The notes beneath the pieces are model-generated. The model was not told the origin of the DNA, searched no databases, and saw nothing but the letters and a program-made list of their open reading frames with translations. The translations under genes and the position numbers were made by a program. Below, one piece after another: positions 24,696-31,811 of a DNA stretch of 40,849 nt (the first letter of the stretch is position 1; the number at the start of each line of letters is the position of its first letter). This DNA is from Actinomycetospora sp. TBRC 11914 (GTDB taxonomy: Bacteria; Actinomycetota; Actinomycetes; Mycobacteriales; Pseudonocardiaceae), in assembly GCF_012933465.1 (NCBI RefSeq), contig NZ_JABBND010000034.1, positions 1 through 40,849 on the forward strand. Direction: 5' to 3'.

Positions 24696-25394
24696 TCAAT
24701 GATGGAAATTCGGCAGAACCTCTGACTCCACGTGAGCCGCTCTAGCGATGTCGTTCATACTTTTCGCGATGACTAGCCGCCCACGTGTTGCTTCCGCCAG
24801 AGACCTTTCTTTCCCCTGTCGTGGCGCATAACCAATGATCGGCACTCCGGCCGCGTCACCGGCTCTCACATCGGTCGCACTGTCCCCGATCATGACGCAC
24901 TCATAGTTCGAGGCACCGCGCTCTGCCATCGCGCGGCGGACCAGGAACGGATTGGGCTTGAGGAGCTCGGGTTCTGGGTGCTGGCGCGAGCAGACGCCGG
25001 CCACAACGCTCATCAGGCCACGGGCCCCCAGAAACTCGACGACGGCGTCTTGGGCGTTGTTGCTGACGATGGTGGCGGTGCGCCCGGTGTCGCGGAACGC
25101 GTCTAGGGCCGCGACGACGCCAGGGGTTATGGGTGCTGTCTGGACAGCCTCGAGCTCCAGCTCGCGGAGCTTTGCCTCCGCCGCGATGAGCGTGTCCCGG
25201 CCCCGCTCGGCGAACAACGAAAGCAGCGCGAGCGGGTCGGTGCCGACGACCTCGGCCGGTAGGTCGGCGTCGATGGCCTCTGCCAGCCGCCGGGCCACCA
25301 CGTGCGCGGGTAGCTCGCCAAACACGCTGCAGACCGGACCATCGAAGTCGAGCAGGACATGGCGGACCGGCCGCATGAGATCGGTGAGGTTCAC
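24696..25394 (-). CDS. HAD family hydrolase (phosphatase)
   Basis: 232 residues from the GTG at 25394, which overlaps the GntR gene's stop by four bases (GTGA); there is no separate ribosome site, so translation is coupled. HAD motifs are complete: LLDFDGPV (nucleophile D17, acid D19), IVSNNAQD (motif II Ser), LLKPNPFLVRRA (motif III Lys) and IGDSATDVRAGDAAG (motif IV). It should be a cytosolic small-molecule phosphatase. In pSAM2 the gene next to the GntR repressor is the Nudix protein Pif, which blocks transfer between carriers; this HAD enzyme occupies a similar position, but the comparison is inference. Confidence 0.88.
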   Translation of the reverse strand: MNLTDLMRPVRHVLLDFDGPVCSVFGELPAHVVARRLAEAIDADLPAEVVGTDPLALLSLFAERGRDTLIAAEAKLRELELEAVQTAPITPGVVAALDAFRDTGRTATIVSNNAQDAVVEFLGARGLMSVVAGVCSRQHPEPELLKPNPFLVRRAMAERGASNYECVMIGDSATDVRAGDAAGVPIIGYAPRQGKERSLAEATRGRLVIAKSMNDIARAAHVESEVLPNFHH

Positions 25395-26254
25395 GAGGAG
25401 GCCTGCTCGTAGGGGCGGGCGACGGTCTCCCAGACGGACTCGAACCACAGCACGGCCTGGCTGACCTGCTGGGAGTTCATCGAGTCCGGGTCGGCGTCAG
25501 CGGCGTGGCTGAGCAGCACGGTGTCCTTGCCCATGAGGTCCCACATCCTGGTCGGCTCGCCGGCCAGCGCGACCTCGTGCTCCACGACCGGGTAGTAGCC
25601 GAAGAACACCTCGGCGCCGTTGAGCACGTAGACCTTGAACATCGGCACCGAGGGCATCACCCGGACCTCGGCGAGCGCGTCGGGCACCAGGCCCAGCTCG
25701 CGGAGCTCGTTGACCTGCTCGACGACCGCCAGGGTGTGCCGGGACATGATCCCGGTCGCGCGCCGGCGGAACTCCGGGCTGTCCTCCAGGTCCTCCACCC
25801 GCGCAGGCAGAGCCCACGGCCGGGCCGGGTCGGGAACCAGCAGCCGGACCCGGATCGAGTCGGGGCGCAGCCGGCCGGCCCTGATCTGGTCGAGTGGTTC
25901 GGAGATCGCGCCGTGCAACGTCTCCCCGGAGAAGCCGGCGAAGTCCACGGTCACGTTCGGCTCGCCGAACGCCCGCTCCAGGTGCGGCCGTAGACCGACG
26001 GGCCGCTCGGCGCGCTGCCGCACGAACACCCCGGAACCCTGCCGGGACACGACCAGGCCCTCGTCGCGCAGCAACCGGATCGCCTGCTGCACGGTCATCC
26101 GCGCCACCCCGTAGCGCGAGGCCAGCGCCACGCCGGAGGGCAGCTTCTCCCCCGGCGAGAGGGTGCGGGTCAGGATCGCGGCCCGCAGCGCGTTCGCCAC
26201 CTGCTGGTACGGCGGCCGCGGATCGTTCGGGTCCAGACCCTCCTGGTCGGTCAT
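25391..26254 (-). CDS. GntR-type regulator, probable element repressor (KorSA-like)
   Basis: 287 residues from the ATG at 26254, with GGAGAA directly before it. Residues ~14-80 are a GntR winged helix (PPYQQVANALRAAILTRTLS...YGVARMTVQQAIRLLRDEGLVVSRQGSGVFV). The remaining ~200 residues are not the common UTRA domain. They contain FSGETLHGAISEPLDQIRAG and LRPDSIRVRLLVPD, seen in other actinobacterial regulators of this sort and perhaps binding a small ligand. It is divergent from the transfer operon, with CTAG-centred palindromes between them, the position of KorSA in pSAM2, so it probably represses transfer and its own transcript. The coupled HAD phosphatase may adjust the ligand. Confidence 0.85.
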   Translation of the reverse strand: MTDQEGLDPNDPRPPYQQVANALRAAILTRTLSPGEKLPSGVALASRYGVARMTVQQAIRLLRDEGLVVSRQGSGVFVRQRAERPVGLRPHLERAFGEPNVTVDFAGFSGETLHGAISEPLDQIRAGRLRPDSIRVRLLVPDPARPWALPARVEDLEDSPEFRRRATGIMSRHTLAVVEQVNELRELGLVPDALAEVRVMPSVPMFKVYVLNGAEVFFGYYPVVEHEVALAGEPTRMWDLMGKDTVLLSHAADADPDSMNSQQVSQAVLWFESVWETVARPYEQASS

Positions 26255-26284
26255 TTCTCCAGCGTATGGCCGTGACCCCATTGT

Positions 26285-26364
26285 TGCCTAGGCAGGTCAG
26301 CCATCTCTTAGACATGGCTAGCCATGCTGTGTCACTCTGCACATGGCTAGCCACGTTGGCTAGG
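26285..26364. promoter_or_regulatory. Operator array with four CTAG-centred sites
   Basis: In the 132-bp gap between the GntR gene and the transfer operon, four sites share a CTAG core: TGCCTAGGCA (26285-26294, perfect palindrome), CATGGCTAGCCATG (26313-26326, perfect 14-bp palindrome), ACATGGCTAGCCAC (26341-26354) and TGGCTAGG (26357-26364). Centres are 30, 29 and 13 bp apart, the first two gaps close to three helical turns. They overlap the expected promoters of both directions, as fits cooperative repression by the GntR dimer. Confidence 0.75.
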
Positions 26365-26386
26365 TCAGGCAGACGAGGAGAGACCC

Positions 26387-26800
26387 ATGACGAACCTGTT
26401 CCAGGTCGACACCCCGGTCGACGCGACACACATCAACGCGGTCACGACCGGCCACGTCGCCCCGGTCATGGCCTGGGAGGACGGACCCAACGGCCGCCGA
26501 CCCGGGTCCACGCCCGAATTGGACGAGGCCACTGGCGCCCCGTTCCAGATCATCGACGTGATGCTCCCGCTCGGCCGCGACGAACGACCCGAGCTGTTCG
26601 GGGTCCGCTTCGCCTCCCACGAGGTCCCCGACCTCCCGCCCTACTCCCCGGTCGAGCTCGTCGGACTTCGGATGAAGGTCCGTGGCTCCCGGCAGGGCAA
26701 GGGCGTGGACGTCACCTTCACCGCCGACGCCGTGCGACCGGCCGGGCCGCAGCGCACCGCCCGCAGGACCACCGAGACCACCAACTCCGAGGCGGCGTGA
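26387..26800 (+). CDS. SCO3933-like element regulatory protein
   Basis: 137 residues from the ATG at 26387 with a clear GAGGAG six bases upstream. The pattern (VDTPVDATHINAVTTGHVAP, DVMLPLGRDERPELFGVRF, SPVELVGLRMKVRGSR, VTFTADAVRPAGPQR) is that of the SCO3933-type small proteins found at the head of transfer operons in many actinobacterial elements. Their biochemical role is not established. First gene of the rightward operon and directly behind the operator array, so it is among the most tightly repressed. Confidence 0.7.
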   Translation: MTNLFQVDTPVDATHINAVTTGHVAPVMAWEDGPNGRRPGSTPELDEATGAPFQIIDVMLPLGRDERPELFGVRFASHEVPDLPPYSPVELVGLRMKVRGSRQGKGVDVTFTADAVRPAGPQRTARRTTETTNSEAA

Positions 26801-26803
26801 CCC

Positions 26804-27166
26804 ATGGGCTGGCAGACCGACGCGGCATGCCGCGACACCGACCCCGAGCTGTTCTTCCCACCCTCCGATGACGACGCCTCGGCGATCGTGGCCCGCCACC
26901 GCATCGCCATCGCCCCAATTTGCGGGGCCTGCCCAGCCGCTACCGACTGCCTGCGCTGGGCCCTCGATACCGGGCAAGACCACGGCCTGTGGGCCGCCAC
27001 CACCCCCACCGACCGGCGCGCCATCCGCCGCGCTCGGCTCGCGGGGGTGCCGGACCCGGTCGCCGACGACGAACCGATGTGCCCAGCCTGCGCGCTGCTG
27101 TTCCCCATGCCCGCCGTGGACGGAGAGCTGTGCGCGCGCTGCCTGGAGCGCAAGGAGGCCGCCTGA
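26804..27166 (+). CDS. WhiB family regulator with extra C-terminal Cys motif
   Basis: 120 residues. The four iron-sulfur-cluster cysteines of WhiB proteins are C9, C40, C43 and C49 (C...CxxCxxxxxC). After them comes DTGQDHGLWAATTPTDRRA in place of the usual G-V/I-W-G-G turn, then the basic DNA-binding/interaction tail. Past the normal end of the family there is a second cluster, MCPACALLFPMPAVDGELCA, with CARC closing a two-pair zinc-ribbon-like module. WhiB proteins act with the primary sigma factor, often in response to redox. This one probably tunes the transfer operon. It starts 3 bp after the SCO3933-like gene, and its stop overlaps the next start by one base (TGATG). Confidence 0.88.
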   Translation: MGWQTDAACRDTDPELFFPPSDDDASAIVARHRIAIAPICGACPAATDCLRWALDTGQDHGLWAATTPTDRRAIRRARLAGVPDPVADDEPMCPACALLFPMPAVDGELCARCLERKEAA

Positions 27167-28431
27167 TGCCCGCCGACCCCACTCGCCCGCTGGTACCGCG
27201 CGGTCCGGTCCGCTGGCACACCGGCGGCCCGGGTGCCGCCCAGCGGCTGATCGCCCGCCTACGGGCCCGCATCCAAGAGCAGCAGCGCGCCGAGGCCCAC
27301 CGCCTCCTCGAGGCCACTCTGCGTGGGCTGTGGCGCGAGGCCTGCATCGGCGTCGGGCTCTGCCAGTACATCGACGTCGCCGCGGGGCTGACCGTCCGCA
27401 CGCCGACGTTCGGGGCGCTGCGACTCGGCCCGGCCGGGACGTCGTTCACCGTCGAGCTGCTGCCCGGCGGCGAACCCGATGACATCACCAAGCACGCCGC
27501 CCGCCTGGCCCACTCCCTCGGCTTCGCCGGGCTGCGCGTCGAGCCGCTCGCCGGCCGCTGGGTACGCGTCGCGCTCTTCGAGGTCGACCCACTCGCCTCG
27601 ACCTTCCGGCTGCCCGACGAGGTGATGATCGGCCGCGCCGACACCCCGCTCCTGCTCGGACGCGCCGAGGATGGCTCGCTGATCGAGCACGTCCTGGCCG
27701 CTCCCGGCCACGTCGCCGTTCAAGGCCAGAACGGCTCCGGCAAATCCCAACTCTCCTACGGCATCACGACGCAGTGCGCGGCCGCCGCCGACATCCTCGT
27801 GGCCGGCTCCGACATCACCGGCCTACTCCTCGGCCGCGCCTGGGACGGCACCGCCCACCGGCCCTGGCAAGTCACCGGCTCCCGCGACCTCCTCGCCCAC
27901 GCCGACCACCTCGACCGGCTCGTCGCCTGGATGGACGCCCGCCTCGACGCCATGCCGCCCCGGCGCGACGCCGTCACCCCGACGACCACCAACCCCCTGG
28001 TGCTCGTCGTCCTCGAAGAGTTCCCCGGCCTGCTCCGGGCCGCTCACGCCAAGGACCGCAAGCTCGCCGAGCGCATCACCTGCGCCGCGTTGCGGCTGCT
28101 CTCCGAAGGTCGCAAAGCCGCGTTCCGGGTCCTCATGCTGGCCCAGCGCTTCGAGGCCAACGCCGTCGGCGGCGGCTACGCCCGCGACCAGTTCGCCGTC
28201 CGCATCTCCTTCCGCGTCCCCGCCGAATCCCTGGCGATGCTCCACGGCGACGACGCCCGCCCCCTCGGCCCCGAACACGCCAACGTCGCCCCCGGCATCG
28301 CCTACCTCTCCGCCCCCGGTCACGACTGCACCCGCCTGCGCGCCCCCTACGTCGGCGGCTACGGCGCCTTCTGCGACCGCATCGCCCGCCACGGCCGGCG
28401 GCCAGTCACCAACGAGGAGGACGCCGCGTGA
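27166..28431 (+). CDS. FtsK/SpoIIIE-like DNA translocase, element transfer protein (TraSA/TraB type)
   Basis: 421 residues from the ATG at 27166. Walker A GQNGSGKS is at 187-194, Walker B LVLVVLEEF at 278-286, and the later block LMLAQRFEANAVGGGYARDQ is the FtsK-type arginine-finger/sensor region. The N-terminal ~180 residues form the linker/assembly part, and no membrane helix is evident. One such ATPase is enough for AICE and Streptomyces plasmid transfer: a hexamer pumps double-stranded DNA between mycelial cells. Translationally coupled on both sides (TGATG at the start, GTGA at the end). Confidence 0.9.
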   Translation: MPADPTRPLVPRGPVRWHTGGPGAAQRLIARLRARIQEQQRAEAHRLLEATLRGLWREACIGVGLCQYIDVAAGLTVRTPTFGALRLGPAGTSFTVELLPGGEPDDITKHAARLAHSLGFAGLRVEPLAGRWVRVALFEVDPLASTFRLPDEVMIGRADTPLLLGRAEDGSLIEHVLAAPGHVAVQGQNGSGKSQLSYGITTQCAAAADILVAGSDITGLLLGRAWDGTAHRPWQVTGSRDLLAHADHLDRLVAWMDARLDAMPPRRDAVTPTTTNPLVLVVLEEFPGLLRAAHAKDRKLAERITCAALRLLSEGRKAAFRVLMLAQRFEANAVGGGYARDQFAVRISFRVPAESLAMLHGDDARPLGPEHANVAPGIAYLSAPGHDCTRLRAPYVGGYGAFCDRIARHGRRPVTNEEDAA

Positions 28432-28652
28432 ACCTCATCGCGATCGGCGTCATCGCCGCCCTGATCACGGCCCTGCTCGCCAAGAGCCACAAAGCCGGCC
28501 CCGCCGTCGCCTCCGGCGTCGTCACCCTCTGCCTGCTCTTCGCCGCCTTCCCCACCCTCGGCCCCGCCGTCACCAGCGGCACCGCCGAGTTCGCCCACCA
28601 GCTCGGCCAGGCCACCGACCGCGCCGCGAACGTCGACGGGAGCACGCGATGA
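28428..28652 (+). CDS. Small membrane protein of the transfer operon (Spd-like position)
   Basis: 74 residues from the GTG at 28428, overlapping the Tra stop (GTGA) and overlapping the next ATG at its own stop (ATGA). Two hydrophobic helices are visible (NLIAIGVIAALITALLA and AVASGVVTLCLLFAAF), then a polar tail. Small membrane proteins in this place are often spread (Spd) proteins that carry DNA within the mycelium. The family match is by position and topology only. Confidence 0.72.
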   Translation: MNLIAIGVIAALITALLAKSHKAGPAVASGVVTLCLLFAAFPTLGPAVTSGTAEFAHQLGQATDRAANVDGSTR

Positions 28653-28996
28653 CCAGCCTCGCCGCCGCCATCGCCCAAGCCGCCGACCAGGTCCGCGCCG
28701 CCAACCACTCCAGCATGCGCGGGCCCCTCGCCCTCGGCGAGGCCTACGACGTCGTCGGGGACCTGCACGACCTCGCCCAGCGGCTCCCGCGGCTCGTCGA
28801 CTTCCTCGACCGCTCCGTGCAGCGCGCCGATGCCCGCGAGCACTTCGACGACCGCGGCACCGACCCCGGCCGCGCCATAAGCGCCGCCCTCGGCCGCCTC
28901 GACGACGCCCGCTTCGGCGCCACCGAACTGGCCGACCACCTCACCTTCGTCCACAACGAGCTCGGCCACCTCGGCCGACACACCCCGGAGGACTGA
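28649..28996 (+). CDS. Helical protein of unknown function, element-associated
   Basis: 115 residues from the ATG at 28649. Mostly amphipathic helices (SLAAAIAQAADQVRAANHSS, DLAQRLPRLVDFLDRSVQRA, LADHLTFVHNELGHLGRH), with two His-rich segments. No recognised domain or catalytic motif. Its place between the membrane protein and xis, with overlapping start and stop, suggests a role in transfer or spread. It could be a small DNA- or Tra-binding adaptor. Confidence 0.7.
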   Translation: MTSLAAAIAQAADQVRAANHSSMRGPLALGEAYDVVGDLHDLAQRLPRLVDFLDRSVQRADAREHFDDRGTDPGRAISAALGRLDDARFGATELADHLTFVHNELGHLGRHTPED

Positions 28997-28999
28997 CCC

Positions 29000-29185
29000 A
29001 TGGAACGCGTCCTGCTCACCGTCCCGGAGGTCGCCGAGGCACTCCAGGTCGGCCGCTGCACGGTCTACGACCTGATCCGCACCGGCCAGCTGGAGTCCAT
29101 CAAGATCGGCAAACTGCGCCGGGTCCGGCCCGAGGCCCTCCGGGAGTTCACCCAGCGCGTCGCCGAGGACGAGGTCTCGGCGTGA
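29000..29185 (+). CDS. xis: Excisionase (MerR/Xis-type winged helix)
   Basis: 61 residues: LLTVPEVAEALQVGRCTVYD, then LIRTGQLESIKIGKLRRVRP. This is the excisionase-family helix-turn-helix (SinI/Xis type), which bends att DNA so that the integrase recombines attL with attR. It lies just before the integrase and overlaps it by four bases (GTGA), so both are made together when the operon is derepressed. Confidence 0.9.
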   Translation: MERVLLTVPEVAEALQVGRCTVYDLIRTGQLESIKIGKLRRVRPEALREFTQRVAEDEVSA

Positions 29186-30318
29186 GCGGCCGGAACCTCA
29201 ACGGCGAGGGCAGCGTCTATCGGCGCTCCTCCGACGGGAAGTGGGTCGCCGCCGCCTACGTCCCGGTCACCACGGGTGGTCGGCGCCGAGTGGTCAAGTA
29301 CGGCGCGAGCCGGGAGGAGGCGAACGCCAAGCTCCGCGACGTCCTCGACAAGGCCGCGAAGAACATCCCGGCGGTCACGAAGAGCCCGACGATGGCCGGC
29401 TTCTTCGAGGAGTGGCTGACCCACCTCAAGCCGCTGGTGCGCCCCTCGACCTGGGTGGGCTACGAGACCAACGTCCGGCTCCACATCAACCCGAGGATCG
29501 GGAAGAAGAAGCTCACCGCGCTCTCGGTGCGCGACGTGCGGCTGATGGTCGACGGGATGCGCGCCGACGGTCACAAGCCCCGGGTGATCCAGTACGCCCA
29601 CGCCACGGTCCGGGCCGCCCTCGAGCACGCGACGCGCGAGGAGCTCGTGAGCCGCAACGTCGCCAAGCTCGTCCGGGTCGAGCGGCCGGCCAAGCTCATC
29701 GAGCACGAGCCGATGACCGTGGAGGAGGCGACGGCGTTCCTCCAGGCCGTTAGGGGTGATCGGGTCGAAGCGATGTGGACCGTGATCCTCATGCTCGGCC
29801 TGCGCCGCTCCGAGGTCTGCGCCCTGGAGTGGGAGGACGTCGACTTCGGCCGGGGCACGCTCCGCGTGGCGAAGAGCCTGCACCGCGCGGGCGGGGCGCT
29901 CCGCGAGCTGCCGACCAAGACCCGGCGCTCGAACCGGACCGTGCCACTGCCATCCCGTGTCAGGTATGCGCTCGCCGCGCACCAAGTCCGGGCCCAGCTC
30001 GTCGGCGCCGAGCCCGGCCGCCCGACCCGGCCCGCCGGCTACGTCTTCGTCACCCGCAACGGGACGCCGTTCGAGCCGCGCAACGTGACCCGGATGTTCG
30101 GCGACCTCCTGGAGGCGAACGACATGCGCTCGGTCCGTCTGCACGACCTCCGCCACACCTGCGTGAGCCTGCTGCTCGCGCTCGGGGTTCACCCCCGGAC
30201 GGTGATGGAGATCGTCGGCCACTCCGCGATCGAGATGACCATGAACGTCTACGGCCACGTCTCGCTCGACACCCAGCGGGCCGCCCTGGACGCACTCGAC
30301 GACGAGCTGGGGGCCTGA
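29182..30318 (+). CDS. int: Tyrosine recombinase (element integrase)
   Basis: 378 residues from the GTG at 29182. Residues ~1-60 form an arm-binding head, ~65-170 the SAM-like core-binding domain, and ~178-370 the catalytic domain. Catalytic set: R208 (GLRRSE), K246 (PTKTRRS), H321-x-x-R324 (LHDLRHT), H347 (GHSAIE) and nucleophile Y357 (MNVYGHV), all present. It integrates and excises the element at tRNA-Arg(ACG), whose 3' end lies 91 bp beyond the stop. Last gene of the rightward operon. Confidence 0.95.
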   Translation: MSGRNLNGEGSVYRRSSDGKWVAAAYVPVTTGGRRRVVKYGASREEANAKLRDVLDKAAKNIPAVTKSPTMAGFFEEWLTHLKPLVRPSTWVGYETNVRLHINPRIGKKKLTALSVRDVRLMVDGMRADGHKPRVIQYAHATVRAALEHATREELVSRNVAKLVRVERPAKLIEHEPMTVEEATAFLQAVRGDRVEAMWTVILMLGLRRSEVCALEWEDVDFGRGTLRVAKSLHRAGGALRELPTKTRRSNRTVPLPSRVRYALAAHQVRAQLVGAEPGRPTRPAGYVFVTRNGTPFEPRNVTRMFGDLLEANDMRSVRLHDLRHTCVSLLLALGVHPRTVMEIVGHSAIEMTMNVYGHVSLDTQRAALDALDDELGA

Positions 30319-30360
30319 CCATGGGCACTGCTACACGAGCCAGCTACACCCGGACACAGC

Positions 30361-30391
30361 GAAGGGGCCGCCGGTGCCCGGCGATCCCTGT
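30361..30391 (-). terminator. Element-borne imperfect terminator-like hairpin behind tRNA-Arg
   Basis: Read on the minus strand, AGGG-ATC-GCCGG-GCA-CCGGC-GGC-CCCT folds with one internal loop. It occupies the same place after the tRNA as the true terminator at 18206-18240, and much of its sequence aligns with it, but there is no T-run. It probably now serves as the tRNA's 3' flank and came in with the element. Confidence 0.45.
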
Positions 30392-30404
30392 GACCTGCGT
30401 GTTT

Positions 30405-30453
30405 GTGTGCGCGCCCGAAGGGATTCGAACCCCTAACCTTCTGATCCGTAGTC
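30405..30453 (-). repeat. attR, overlapping the 3' part of the intact tRNA-Arg
   Basis: Identical over 49 bases to 18254-18302. The crossover lies within it. In the integrated state, the 3' part of the working tRNA is supplied by the element, keeping the gene intact. Confidence 0.92.
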
Positions 30454-30482
30454 AGATGCTCTATCCGTTGAGCTACGGGCGC
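30410..30482 (-). tRNA. tRNA-Arg(ACG)
   Basis: 73 bases including the discriminator; CCA is not encoded. The acceptor stem GCGCCCG/CGGGCGC is perfect, the anticodon stem TCTGA/TCAGA closes loop CTACGGA (anticodon ACG), and the T-arm is AGGGGTTCGAATCCCT. This is the integration target. ACG is normally edited to ICG and reads CGU/CGC/CGA. Confidence 0.95.
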
Positions 30483-30525
30483 AGATGTGTTCAGTTGTGA
30501 CGGCAGGCCCGGCTGGTCGCCGCCG

Positions 30526-30614
30526 CGGAGGCTCCGGGATTTGAACCCGGGATGGGCGTTAACCCAAACCGCATTAGCAGTGCGGCGCCATAGACCAGAC
30601 TAGGCGAAGCCTCC
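30526..30614 (-). tRNA. tRNA-Ser(GCT)
   Basis: 89 bases with a long variable arm as in class II tRNAs. The acceptor stem GGAGGCT/AGCCTCC is perfect, the anticodon loop is CTGCTAA (anticodon GCT, reads AGC/AGU), the T-arm is CCGGGTTCAAATCCCGG, and the discriminator is G. It lies 43 bp upstream of tRNA-Arg on the same strand, so the two were probably one transcript, a pairing common in actinobacteria. Confidence 0.95.
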
Positions 30615-30779
30615 CGAGGCCCTGGGGCCACCGGACGGAGACACTACACGCCGCCCCGGGCCCGCTCGCGGCCGCCCCCGGCGCCCGGCATCCCCGGCGT
30701 GACCCATGCATCACGCCGCATCCGACCTCCGCGCCGCGGGTAGCCGATCGCGCACAACCGCTCGAGGAGGACACCAGTC

Positions 30780-31811
30780 GTGAAGGCCACGCTCATCTAC
30801 GGCGCCGGCGACGTCCGGGTGGAGGAGGTCCCCGACCCGAAGGTCGAGAACCCCACCGACGCCGTCGTCCGCATCACGCACTCCTGCATCTGCGGCAGCG
30901 ACCTGTGGCCCTACAAGAGCCGCGAGGCCACCGAGCAGGGCGGCCGCATCGGCCACGAGTTCATCGGGGTCGTCGAGGAGACCGGCTCCGAGGTGAGCCG
31001 CATCCAGCGGGGCGACCTCGTCGTCGCCCCCTTCTTCTACGCCGACGGCACCTGCGAGTACTGCCGCGCCGGACTCACCAGCGCCTGCCCCAACGGCAAC
31101 GCCTGGGGCGCGGACACCGACGGCGCGCAGGGCGAGGCGGCCCGCGTGCCGTTCGCCGACGCCTCGCTGATGAAGCTCACGGTCCCGCACGACTCCGAGC
31201 TCATGCCGAGCCTGCTCACGCTCTCCGACGTCTTCGGCACCGGGCACCACGCGGCCGTGTCGGCCCGCGTCGGGCCGGGCAAGGACGTCGTCGTGGTCGG
31301 CGACGGCGCGGTCGGCCTGCTGGCCGTGCTCGCGTCGAAGCGGCTCGGGGCCGAGCGCATCGTGCTCATGGGCCACCACAAGGACCGCACCGACCTCGGC
31401 CGCGAGTTCGGCGCCACCGACGTCGTGGCGGAGCGCGGCGAGGAGGGCGAGCAGAAGGTGCGTGACCTGCTCGGCACCGACGGCGTGCACGCCGCCATCG
31501 AGGCCGTGGGCTACGACCAGTCGCTCTCCACCGCCATCACCGTGACCAAGCCCGGCGGCTACGTCGGCATCGTCGGGGTCCCGCAGAGCGGCACGATCCC
31601 CAACGCGGCGGCGAAGTTCACCAAGAACATCACCATCGCCGGCGGGATCGCGCCGACGCAGGCCAACATGTACGAGCTGCTGCCCGACATCCTGGACGGC
31701 CAGATCGAGCCCGGGAAGGTCTTCAACCGGACCGTCGGGCTCGACGAGGTCCCCGAGGGCTACCGCGCGATGAACGATCGCGAGGCCCTGAAGGTGCTCG
31801 TCAGGCCATAG
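30780..31811 (+). CDS. Zinc-dependent alcohol dehydrogenase family protein
   Basis: 343 residues from the GTG at 30780 (CGAGGAGGACACCAGTC upstream). The MDR fold is clear: catalytic-zinc residues C38 (CICGSD) and H59-E60 (GHE), and a structural-zinc lobe with C92, C95 and C103, where the first expected Cys (near 89) is Asp. The NAD(P) site VVVVGDGAVGLLAVLASKRL is at about 165-186. It should oxidise or reduce an alcohol/aldehyde pair in the cytosol. The substrate is unknown. Ends in the palindromic repeat at 31809. Confidence 0.9.
   Translation: MKATLIYGAGDVRVEEVPDPKVENPTDAVVRITHSCICGSDLWPYKSREATEQGGRIGHEFIGVVEETGSEVSRIQRGDLVVAPFFYADGTCEYCRAGLTSACPNGNAWGADTDGAQGEAARVPFADASLMKLTVPHDSELMPSLLTLSDVFGTGHHAAVSARVGPGKDVVVVGDGAVGLLAVLASKRLGAERIVLMGHHKDRTDLGREFGATDVVAERGEEGEQKVRDLLGTDGVHAAIEAVGYDQSLSTAITVTKPGGYVGIVGVPQSGTIPNAAAKFTKNITIAGGIAPTQANMYELLPDILDGQIEPGKVFNRTVGLDEVPEGYRAMNDREALKVLVRP

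Larger units (their letters stand above)
18254..30453. mobile_element. Actinomycete integrative and conjugative element (AICE) in tRNA-Arg(ACG)
   Basis: A 49-bp direct repeat (18254-18302 and 30405-30453), identical throughout, equals the 3' part of tRNA-Arg(ACG). The distance between matching positions is 12,151 bp. Inside are integrase and excisionase at the tRNA end, a rolling-circle initiator, an FtsK-like transfer ATPase, a GntR regulator with operator repeats, and cargo genes. This set (Int, Xis, Rep, single Tra translocase, no type IV secretion system) defines the pSAM2-type AICE class. Gene order differs from pSAM2: rep sits alone at the far left instead of beside xis/int. The cargo region 21900-24700 is clearly poorer in GC: a sample line at 23041 is 55% against 73% at 28201. 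Confidence 0.93.

Noticed and set aside
18254..30453. CRISPR array or insertion sequence in the element
   Set aside because: No regularly spaced repeats with spacers and no transposase-like frame were seen.
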